Below, piece after piece: positions 1 through 6,222 of a DNA stretch of 10,058 nt. Below the pieces are notes generated by a model. It was not told the origin of the DNA. It searched no databases and saw only the letters and a program-made list of their open reading frames with translations. The stretch is from an uncultured Geobacteraceae bacterium (lineage in GTDB: Bacteria > Desulfobacterota > Desulfuromonadia > Geobacterales > Pseudopelobacteraceae): the NCBI GenBank assembly GCA_903879825.1, contig CAIRND010000137.1, positions 1 through 10,058 on the forward strand, read 5' to 3'. How positions within the stretch are numbered: position 1 is the first letter of the stretch; each line of letters starts with the position of its first letter. The translations under genes were made by a program, and so were the position numbers.

Positions 1-456
1 ACATGTTGTCTCATCTCTCTCGCGTTCGTCCGCCACCAAATGCAGCGCTCTGAGAAGTGACAAAATCAGTGACGGTTCAACCGGCTTTTCATAATAATGT
101 GAAGCACCAAGAAGAGTCACTGTCCTCTTTAATTCCTCATTACCATAGCCGGTGACAAGAATTACCTCCGCCTGTGGCTGTTCCTTCCGTATAGTGGCTA
201 CCAACAAAACACCATCTTTGTTACTCGATCCTGCAAAACGGACATCCGATATAATGGCAAAGTAGGAGTTCTTTTTAATAAGTACAGTTGCTTCCGCGGT
301 ATTTTCGCAGACATCAAAGAGAAACCGCTCCTTCCTAAGCATTTTCTGGTATGCAAAACGGATCGACTCTTCATCGTCTACAAGTAAAACACGATGGAAT
401 TCCGGATTAGAACTATCGCCAGGTAATGACGTATGATGGTTCTCAGTATATGCCAT
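1..456 (-). CDS. Response regulator receiver protein (3' end cut by window edge)
   Basis: The minus-strand frame is open from the ATG at 454-456 to the window edge (152 codons visible). It reads as a CheY-like receiver: acidic pocket VDDEE at residues 26-30, phospho-acceptor Asp71 in IISDV, Thr102 in LVTGYG and Lys124 in EKP. After a helical segment rich in Glu and Arg (about 128-150) it leaves the window, so an output domain is possible but not seen. The in-frame codon stretch upstream contains a TGA close to the ATG, so no earlier start exists, and no Shine-Dalgarno sequence precedes the ATG. It lies 184 bp downstream of the NtrC-type regulator on the same strand, with a sigma54-like promoter directly in front. 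Likely role: phosphotransfer partner or effector in the same signalling circuit (inference). The receiver identity is firm; its partner is unknown. Confidence 0.88.
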   Translation of the reverse strand, partial: MAYTENHHTSLPGDSSNPEFHRVLLVDDEESIRFAYQKMLRKERFLFDVCENTAEATVLIKKNSYFAIISDVRFAGSSNKDGVLLVATIRKEQPQAEVILVTGYGNEELKRTVTLLGASHYYEKPVEPSLILSLLRALHLVADERERDETTC

Positions 457-468
457 AGCTATAACATA

Positions 469-483
469 TCAAAAATCGTGCCT
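469..483 (-). promoter_or_regulatory. Candidate sigma54 (-24/-12) promoter for the response regulator
   Basis: On the minus strand the sequence reads AGGCACG-ATTT-TTGAT. Compared with the consensus TGGCACG-N4-TTGCW it matches 10 of 12 defined positions and has GG-N10-GA in place of GG-N10-GC. Transcription would start about 12 nt past the -12 element, near position 458, only a couple of bases before the ATG at 456. The mRNA would then be almost leaderless, which is odd but agrees with the absence of a ribosome binding site. The adjacent gene encodes a sigma54 activator, which supports the call. Confidence 0.55.
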
Positions 484-557
484 ATACATGATTTCTTGTT
501 ATACGTTAAATATCGAATGGTTAACTATTGTATTAAAAGGTGTGTCCTGTCTTTATA

Positions 558-641
558 TGAGAATGTATCTCAAAATGAGACAAATAGGTGAGACGTATGG
601 GTTAGGACGGCAGGGGGTGCTTTTGATGAGATGAGACAAAT
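558..641. promoter_or_regulatory. Cluster of TGAGA/TCTCA motifs, candidate enhancer (activator-binding) sites
   Basis: TGAGA occurs at 558-562, 576-580, 589-593, 627-631 and 632-636, and its inverse TCTCA at 568-572. The first pair forms a perfect dyad TGAGA-N5-TCTCA, and 568-580 forms a second one, TCTCA-N3-TGAGA. The longer word ATGAGACAAAT appears twice, at 575-585 and 631-641. The cluster lies about 100-180 bp upstream of the predicted start of the sigma54-like promoter at 469-483, the usual distance for sites bound by NtrC-family activators. The neighbouring regulator (641-1963) with its Fis-type helix-turn-helix is the obvious candidate to bind here; that link is inference. Confidence 0.45.
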
Positions 642-1963
642 TATTTTAGGCCATTGATCTGTTTAAGTCTCCGATAGAGCGTTGCGCGTGAAATATTCAA
701 ACTTTTAGCGGCTTTCTCAATGTCACCATCCATCTGGTCGAGAACAAGTTTGATATGGGCTTCTTCAATCTCCTGCACAGTGGTTCTTACCAGTGGTGAC
801 ACTATGCTGCGAGTAACAGTTAAATTCGAAAAATGTGATTGTCGGATAGTAGCACCGTGCGGTGTGAGTAATAATGCCCTTTCTAGAACATTTTTCAGTT
901 CTCGGATATTGCCAGGCCAGGGATAATTACGGAGCAGTATCATAATATCATCTGTTAAAACCTCATGAGAGGAACCGAGTGTATGCAGCACGTATGCGAC
1001 CAGTGCCGGCAGATCATCCATCCGCTCTCTGAGTGGCGGCAAATTGATTGTCAACATATTAATTCGATACATGAGGTCCTGGCGAAATAGGCCCGAACTT
1101 ACTAATGGTTCCAGTTCACGATGTGTCGCACATATCAAACGGAAATTACTTCGAAAAAGCTTCGTATCGCCGAGTCTGCGATAACTTTTATCCTCCAATA
1201 CTTTGAGAAACTGTGCTTGTACATCAATACTCATATCCCCGATTTCGTCTAAAAACAGCGTGCCGCGATCAGCAACATCGAGTAGTCCTTTGCGATCCTG
1301 ATCTGCAGAGGTAAATGCGCCCCTGACATTACCAAATATTTCCCGCGAGAGCATTTCACCCCGCAAACCGGAGCAGTTAAGTTCTACACATTCGTGTTGT
1401 GATCGTGCTCCCTGCTGGTGGATCCATTTAGCGAGCATTCCTTTGCCAGTGCCGGTTTCACCGGTAATAAGAACAGGAATGTCACTTGCTGCAGCAGCAC
1501 GCGCCATCATGAGTATTTCCTGCATTGATGCAGATTTCCCGACAAAAAAATCATCTTTCTTTTCGAGACGCTTACGGGTCGATTGCTGCTGTTTCAGTAT
1601 GCCGATTTCAAGGGTTTTACGGATAAACACAGCCAAGGCGGCATTATCAACCGGCTTGGTCAGGAAGTTGTCGGCACCAAGCTGCATGGCCTCAACCGCA
1701 AGCGGAATATCCCCTTCACCGGTTATAACGATGATCGGTAGGCAGGGGTCGCCTGTTCGCGCCGTGTCGATAAAATCAATGCCGCTACCATCGGGCAGGT
1801 TAATATCAAGAATCATTATGTCAAAATGACGGGATGCCAGTGCAATTGAGGCCTCGGAAAGGTTGGCAGCTTCAAAAACTTCGTACCCTTCCTTTGAAAA
1901 GTAGCGCACAAAACCGAAACGGGTAGCGGCATTATCTTCAACCAACAGAACATTCGGTTTCAT
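641..1963 (-). CDS. Sigma54-dependent response regulator, NtrC family (receiver-AAA-Fis HTH)
   Basis: This is a 440-residue transcription activator working with RNA polymerase-sigma54. The receiver occupies about 4-118, with acidic Glu9/Asp10, phospho-acceptor Asp53 in ILDINLPDG, Thr81 and Lys103. The AAA+ domain spans about 140-370: Walker A GETGTGKG at 168-175, Walker B TLFLDE at 235-240, and a conserved RINMLTINLPPLRER segment. The C-terminal Fis-type helix-turn-helix is at about 397-440 (EKAAKSLNISRATLYRRLKQ). The sigma54-contacting loop reads GAFTSA (215-220) instead of the usual GAFTGA. The ATG overlaps the kinase stop (ATGA) and has a strong GGAGG 7 nt upstream, at 1971-1975, so the two genes are translationally coupled. 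The kinase is the probable phosphodonor. Probable targets include the small response regulator downstream. The family is certain; the signal and regulon are unknown. Confidence 0.95.
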   Translation of the reverse strand: MKPNVLLVEDNAATRFGFVRYFSKEGYEVFEAANLSEASIALASRHFDIMILDINLPDGSGIDFIDTARTGDPCLPIIVITGEGDIPLAVEAMQLGADNFLTKPVDNAALAVFIRKTLEIGILKQQQSTRKRLEKKDDFFVGKSASMQEILMMARAAAASDIPVLITGETGTGKGMLAKWIHQQGARSQHECVELNCSGLRGEMLSREIFGNVRGAFTSADQDRKGLLDVADRGTLFLDEIGDMSIDVQAQFLKVLEDKSYRRLGDTKLFRSNFRLICATHRELEPLVSSGLFRQDLMYRINMLTINLPPLRERMDDLPALVAYVLHTLGSSHEVLTDDIMILLRNYPWPGNIRELKNVLERALLLTPHGATIRQSHFSNLTVTRSIVSPLVRTTVQEIEEAHIKLVLDQMDGDIEKAAKSLNISRATLYRRLKQINGLK

Positions 1964-4242
1964 TTAATTTCCTCCGGGCAGAGCGGTAAGCGTATTTCTA
2001 CAGTACAACCCGGCGATGGGTTGTTATTCCAAATGTACACACTGCCACCCATATTCTCAATAAAGTGCTTGACGAGAGCCAATCCAAGTCCGGTTCCACC
2101 TTTCCTGTCTGTATAGAAAGGCTCAAAAACCTGCGACAGCTTATCCTCCGCAATGCCGGATCCCTGATCGATTATCTGCACAATCGCCATGCCGTCGTGG
2201 GGATCAGAATTATTGTGTGTCAGCTGAACTATGATTTTGTTGCCTTCAGGTGAGTGCTGACCGGCATTTTCCAGCAAGTTAAAGAATACCTGCTGCAGTT
2301 TAATGCCGTCAGCCAGTACATAATGTGAGGTATTGTCATTATCAGATGTCAGCAGTCCGCGCTTGTTTTTTGATTGTCCGGTGGACTTCCAGAGAGTGAG
2401 TGTATCACGGCAGACCTGTGAGAGAAGCACAGGATAGATGTCCGCTATTGGAATTGTTCTTCCCAGATCAAGGAGGTCGTTCATGAGGTGGGCGAGGCGG
2501 TTAACCTGTGTTCTTATATGCAGAATATATAGATCTAGATCCGGGTTAGACGCAATTTCTTCTTCCTTGAACAGTGCCTCGGTAATGGTAAGGATTGCAT
2601 TAAGCGGATTTCTAACTTCATGGGCGACACCACCGGCAATCTGGCCAATTGCCTCGAGTCGTTTCGCTCGGTGCAGTTGTTGTTCCAGTAACTCTCGTTC
2701 AATAATCTCGCGGCGAAGTAACAAGTTAGTTTCTACTAAATTACTGGTACGTTCAATTATTTGCTGTTCGAGATATGCGTGGATGTCCAAAAGTTCGCGT
2801 TCGGCATTTTTCTGGATGTTGATATCATAACAGCTTCCTATATAGCCGGTAAAAGTGCCGTCATGATCGTAATAGGGACTACCATGATCATTAAGCCAAT
2901 GATAGCTGCCGTCATTGAAGCGCAGGCGATACTCCATCACAAAAGGCATCCGGGCTTGAAATGCATCCATATAGGTTATGATACATTGATCAAGGTCGTC
3001 CGGATGAACTCCCTCTGTCCAGCCATTGCCGAGTTCTTGTTCAAGCATTCGTCCGGTAAAAGTGAGCCATGTCTGATTGAAATAGTCACACAGTCCGTCA
3101 GTGTCTGAACGCCAGGTAAGTGATGGGAAAAACTCAATTAATTTGAGGTGATAGTCACGCGAACGGATCAAAGATTCTTCTGATCTCTTTAGTGCCAGAT
3201 TGACATTCTGCTCTGCTTCCATCATCAAACGGAGTGCATCAGCTTTCCTACGTAAATTCCACAGAAAAACAATTAGCATCAAGGTGATTGACATGCCAAA
3301 TCCTACTAAAACTACAATTACAACAGTCTTTGAGAGTGGTGACAAAACCTCGCTGGTATCTAATTTAGCCACAATTCCCCATCGGGTACCGGGTATGACC
3401 CTGGTCGCGCTAAGGACCGCTACGTTGCGATAATCAACTCCCTCGAAGCTGCCTTCTTGACCGGTAGCCGCTTTTACCGCAGGTTTGTTATTGTCAGTGA
3501 GTGGCAGAAGAAAAGGCAGGGACGTTTTCTTTTTGTAGCGGAGCTCATTGAGGAAAAGGACGGCATCCCCCTCTTGCTTTACCAGATGAGTTTCCGCGGT
3601 GGTACTGGTTGTAGGCCAGGCTTGGACGAGAGGGTAGAGCTCCTTTGTCGGATCAACATCTAGCACCAGTACGGCTATACAGTAGGTGCCTGCACCGCTA
3701 TGAAACATAATCGGGATGGAGAGGTTAATGGAATAATCATCGCTGAGGGCGTCTCTGTGGAAATCAGAGAGAATTAACTCATGCTCGGATGCAGCTTCAG
3801 CCACCAGATCCAGATAATGCTGTGCTGGAGAAGGAGATATATCTGATACTGAAGAAATTATTGTACCATTTGGAGTGAAGAGTATTCCTTTGCTATACTG
3901 GCCAAGATCAATGAGGTTTGCAATCCACAGTGAACATTCCCGGCGAATTTTGGCTTTATCGGCGCCAGCTGAAAAATAATCATTTATGCGGCTGGCCATC
4001 ATGGCGTTTGCGCGTATCGACGCGCCTTCGGCAAAACGCTCCTTACGCCACTGGACTAACTGGGATGTTTTAAGATCAGCAATCGTAGCAATTTCTTTAT
4101 GCTTTTCGTCCAGCAAAAAACGTTTTTGCTGTTGAATCACGACGTAACCGGCACTGACAATAAGAATTATGATAGAAATGAGGGTAAGGATATATAAGGT
4201 GGAGTCTGAACGATTTATGTTTTTGGCAGGCGAGGGGGTCAT
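1960..4242 (-). CDS. Membrane sensor histidine kinase (dCache-like sensor, PAS, HisKA, HATPase)
   Basis: This is a 760-residue inner-membrane kinase. A first membrane helix at about 16-37 and a second at about 306-330 enclose a periplasmic region of roughly 265 residues that looks like a double-Cache ligand sensor (for example SINLSIPIMF and the ETHLVKQEGDAVLFLN stretch). A cytoplasmic PAS domain follows at about 360-480 (with HPDDLDQC and FNDGSYHWLNDHG), then a coiled coil (480-527). The HisKA box has phospho-acceptor His541 in AHEVRNPLNAI. The ATPase domain has an N box with Asn655/Asn659, the G1 box DQGSGIA (692-698) and the G2 box GGTGLGLAL (715-723). All catalytic motifs look intact, so it should be active. 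It forms an operon with the sigma54 activator (4-bp overlap) and probably phosphorylates it. A GGAG lies 14 nt before the ATG, further than usual; no better start precedes the first membrane helix. The ligand is unknown. Confidence 0.94.
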   Translation of the reverse strand: MTPSPAKNINRSDSTLYILTLISIIILIVSAGYVVIQQQKRFLLDEKHKEIATIADLKTSQLVQWRKERFAEGASIRANAMMASRINDYFSAGADKAKIRRECSLWIANLIDLGQYSKGILFTPNGTIISSVSDISPSPAQHYLDLVAEAASEHELILSDFHRDALSDDYSINLSIPIMFHSGAGTYCIAVLVLDVDPTKELYPLVQAWPTTSTTAETHLVKQEGDAVLFLNELRYKKKTSLPFLLPLTDNNKPAVKAATGQEGSFEGVDYRNVAVLSATRVIPGTRWGIVAKLDTSEVLSPLSKTVVIVVLVGFGMSITLMLIVFLWNLRRKADALRLMMEAEQNVNLALKRSEESLIRSRDYHLKLIEFFPSLTWRSDTDGLCDYFNQTWLTFTGRMLEQELGNGWTEGVHPDDLDQCIITYMDAFQARMPFVMEYRLRFNDGSYHWLNDHGSPYYDHDGTFTGYIGSCYDINIQKNAERELLDIHAYLEQQIIERTSNLVETNLLLRREIIERELLEQQLHRAKRLEAIGQIAGGVAHEVRNPLNAILTITEALFKEEEIASNPDLDLYILHIRTQVNRLAHLMNDLLDLGRTIPIADIYPVLLSQVCRDTLTLWKSTGQSKNKRGLLTSDNDNTSHYVLADGIKLQQVFFNLLENAGQHSPEGNKIIVQLTHNNSDPHDGMAIVQIIDQGSGIAEDKLSQVFEPFYTDRKGGTGLGLALVKHFIENMGGSVYIWNNNPSPGCTVEIRLPLCPEEIK

Positions 4243-4290
4243 GACAGGCAGTTTAACTCCGCGAGAGGCGATGTATAACGGTGATTTTGT

Positions 4291-4306
4291 AACATTTTTA
4301 GTTCCA
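4291..4306 (-). promoter_or_regulatory. Weak sigma54-like match upstream of the histidine kinase
   Basis: The minus strand reads TGGAACT-AAAA-ATGTT, giving GG-N10-GT and 8 of 12 matches to TGGCACG-N4-TTGCW. The predicted start, near 4280, would leave a leader of about 38 nt. It would allow autoregulation by the operon's own activator, but the -12 GC is lost and the AT-rich context makes chance matches easy. An alternative is a sigma70 -10 TATAAA at 4308-4313 with no convincing -35. Confidence 0.2.
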
Positions 4307-4353
4307 ATTTTATACGTTAATATTATTAATAAATAAGATCAAAATATGCATGA

Positions 4354-4385
4354 TTGTTAACCAGTATATTGAGCCAGGTTGACAA
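4354..4385 (+). promoter_or_regulatory. BirA (biotin repressor) operator in front of bioB
   Basis: The sequence is TTGTTAACC, then 14 bases, then GGTTGACAA. The two 9-bp arms are inverted repeats with one mismatch. This is the known bipartite pattern of BirA operators found before bio genes in many bacteria. It lies 40 bp upstream of the bioB start and encloses a -10-like TATATT (4365-4370), so bound BirA-biotinyl-AMP would block the promoter. The function of the downstream genes (bioB, bioD) strongly supports the assignment. It predicts that the genome encodes a BirA with an N-terminal DNA-binding domain. Confidence 0.85.
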
Positions 4386-4425
4386 TGGGGCCGATGCTGT
4401 GGTATCGAAGCTGCGGAGGTATCAA

Positions 4426-5430
4426 ATGACACTACGAAATTACATTCAAACAATTGCAGAAAAGGTGCTTGCTGGCGGAACTGTTGAGGCAGATGAGGCA
4501 TTGAAACTTGCTGAAGCTGCCGGATCAGACCGTTACCTGCTATTCGCAGAAGCGGCCAGAATCCGCGATCACTTTTTGGGCACTGCGGTTCACCTCTGCT
4601 CTATTATTAATGCCAAATCTGGCCGCTGTGCCGAAAACTGTGCATTCTGCGCTCAGTCGGCTCATCATGATACCGGCGTCGACGTCTATCCGCTCGTTGA
4701 TGAAGATGAGATCGTGCGCTGTGCCGCACTTGCCGAAAAAAATGGCGCCGGCTGTTATGGTATTGTCACCAGCGGCACCAGTATCAACAAAGCTGAAGAA
4801 CTTGATAGTGTCTGCCGTGCTGTCGGACGCATCAAAGCTGAAACCGGAATTTCACCATCATGTTCGCTGGGGATTCTTGATGAAGAAACGGCACTGCGCC
4901 TGAAAAATGCCGGCATGGAAACCTATCATCACAACCTTGAAACTGCGCGCAGTTTCTTTTCTCAGATCTGTTCCACTCACGATTATGAAGATGATGTCGC
5001 CACGATTCGTGCGGCAAAATCGGTCGGGTTGAAAGTCTGCTGCGGCGGAATCTTTGGACTGGGAGAGACATTTGCCCAGCGGATCGAGATGGCGCTGACA
5101 CTACGTGAACTGAATGTTGATTCGATACCGCTCAATTTTCTGAATCCGGTTGTTGGAACGCGGCTTGAAAACGCTGACAACCTTACGCCACTTGAGTGCC
5201 TGACTATCATCGCCGTGTATCGTTTTATGCTTCCAGGTACACGACTTTCCGTCTGTGGCGGTCGTGAGAAAAACCTGCGGGAACTGCAATCATGGATGTT
5301 TCTGGCTGGTGCCGACGGCACGATGACCGGAAATTATCTGACTACCCCCGGTCGCCCGCCTGAACTGGATCGTCAACTGCTGAAAGACCTTGAGATGCCG
5401 GTTGAGGGTTGTTGCGGAGTTGAAAGCTGA
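4426..5430 (+). CDS. bioB: Biotin synthase (radical SAM), anaerobe-type cluster ligands
   Basis: It converts dethiobiotin to biotin by radical sulfur insertion, the last step of biotin synthesis in the cytoplasm. The protein has 334 residues, a normal BioB length. The radical-SAM [4Fe-4S] cysteines are Cys68, Cys72 and Cys75 (GRCAENCAFC); other family hallmarks are NAKSG (62-66), YHHNLET (167-173), GGIFGLGET (207-215), SIPLNFLNP (233-241) and GGRE (278-281). The chosen ATG has GGAGG at 4415-4419, 6 nt upstream. An in-frame ATG at 4354 lies inside the BirA operator and is rejected. The second-cluster ligands look different from E. coli BioB: Gly112, Ser145 and Ser275 sit where Cys97, Cys128 and Arg260 are expected, while Cys58, Cys110, Cys146, Cys205/206 and Cys277 are nearby. 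This resembles Type II BioB of obligate anaerobes. It is co-transcribed with bioD (TGATG overlap) and probably repressed by BirA. Confidence 0.96.
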   Translation: MTLRNYIQTIAEKVLAGGTVEADEALKLAEAAGSDRYLLFAEAARIRDHFLGTAVHLCSIINAKSGRCAENCAFCAQSAHHDTGVDVYPLVDEDEIVRCAALAEKNGAGCYGIVTSGTSINKAEELDSVCRAVGRIKAETGISPSCSLGILDEETALRLKNAGMETYHHNLETARSFFSQICSTHDYEDDVATIRAAKSVGLKVCCGGIFGLGETFAQRIEMALTLRELNVDSIPLNFLNPVVGTRLENADNLTPLECLTIIAVYRFMLPGTRLSVCGGREKNLRELQSWMFLAGADGTMTGNYLTTPGRPPELDRQLLKDLEMPVEGCCGVES

Positions 5431-6149
5431 TGGCGCCGAGGGGGATTTTCATTACCGGCACCGACACCGGTGTCGGTAAGTCGATAGTAGCGGCAACACT
5501 GGCTCGATTGCTGCGTATGAACGGCGTCAAGGTCGGTGTTATGAAACCGGTTACCAGCGGTTGTCATGAGGTTTCCGGGCAACTTGTTTCAAATGACGCG
5601 CTGCTGCTCTGTCAGGCAGCGGGAATTTCGTGCGATGATGATGTCGCTCCTTATCGTCTGCGTGAAGCGTTAGCTCCGTCTGTAGCGGCGAAAATTGATG
5701 GCATCCGGATCGATTTTTCCACGATTAAAGAGGCTTTTGACCGGTTGGCAGCGTGCTACGATTACGTTATCATAGAAGGGGCGGGTGGGTTAATGGTACC
5801 GCTGTCCGGTGGTTTGCTGGTTGCTGACCTGGCACGGGAGCTGAATCTGCCGCTACTGGTTGTAGCGAAACCAGGACTGGGGACAATTAACCATACGGTA
5901 TTAACCTGTTTCGCCGCACAGCAGATGGGGCTTCAGGTGGCGGGTGTTATTATAAACGGCATGCCGGAACATCCCGGACTGGCAGAGCAGGGGGCACCAC
6001 ACCAGATCGGATCACTGTGCGGGGCATCAGTGCTGGGAATATGGCCGTACCGTAATGAGATTGATGAAATGGAGATAGTAGATGAGCTGGCAGCCTGGCT
6101 GGATGGGCAGGCAGAGACAAGTATTGTCTTACGGGAATTAGGTGTGTAG
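5430..6149 (+). CDS. bioD: ATP-dependent dethiobiotin synthetase
   Basis: It forms dethiobiotin from 7,8-diaminopelargonate, CO2 and ATP, the step just before BioB. The protein has 239 residues, slightly longer than the E. coli enzyme. The P-loop GTDTGVGKS is at 10-18, the conserved KPVTSG with Lys39 at 39-44, Asp56 in SNDALLL, and the EGAGGLMVPL motif with Glu116 at 116-125; all look intact. The ATG shares its A with the bioB stop (TGATG), and GGAG lies about 10 nt upstream inside bioB, so translation is coupled. Its stop codon is immediately followed by a palindromic repeat, and the SulP gene converges from the other side. No other bio gene (bioF, bioA, bioC/H) follows, so the rest of the pathway must lie elsewhere. 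Confidence 0.96.
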   Translation: MAPRGIFITGTDTGVGKSIVAATLARLLRMNGVKVGVMKPVTSGCHEVSGQLVSNDALLLCQAAGISCDDDVAPYRLREALAPSVAAKIDGIRIDFSTIKEAFDRLAACYDYVIIEGAGGLMVPLSGGLLVADLARELNLPLLVVAKPGLGTINHTVLTCFAAQQMGLQVAGVIINGMPEHPGLAEQGAPHQIGSLCGASVLGIWPYRNEIDEMEIVDELAAWLDGQAETSIVLRELGV

Positions 6150-6150
6150 G

Positions 6151-6222
6151 GAAATCCTCCCTTTCTTAAAGAGGGGGCCCTTAAAGCCTCCCCCTTTTTA
6201 AAGGGGGAGTGAGGGGGATTTG
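6151..6222. repeat. GC-rich palindromic repeat between bioD and sulP, also coding the SulP tail
   Basis: A 72-bp block is built of CCTCCC/CCCCC, TTT/AAA and GGGGG runs. Its outer ends are inverted: AAATCCTCCC at 6152-6161 against GGGGGATTT at 6213-6221. Inside are two hairpins. One at about 6158-6176 is imperfect; the other has 10-bp arms CTCCCCCTTT (6188-6197) and AAAGGGGGAG (6200-6209). The pattern is of the dispersed AAATCCCCC...GGGGGATTT type found in many copies in some bacterial genomes. It sits between convergent genes and may also act as a bidirectional RNA hairpin, though no T-run follows. Copy number cannot be seen here. Confidence 0.75.

Noticed and set aside
4379..4408. TTGACA (4379-4384) with TATCGA 18 bp later as a bioB promoter
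   Set aside because: Its start point would fall on the ribosome binding site at 4415-4419; the TTGACA is explained as the right arm of the BirA operator.
4354..4425. An upstream in-frame ATG giving BioB 24 extra N-terminal residues
   Set aside because: This stretch contains the BirA operator and likely promoter, and a perfect GGAGG precedes the ATG at 4426.
4310..4501. 63-codon minus-strand open frame across the kinase-bioB intergenic region
   Set aside because: It overlaps the BirA operator and the bioB start in antisense and has no ribosome binding site or protein-like composition.
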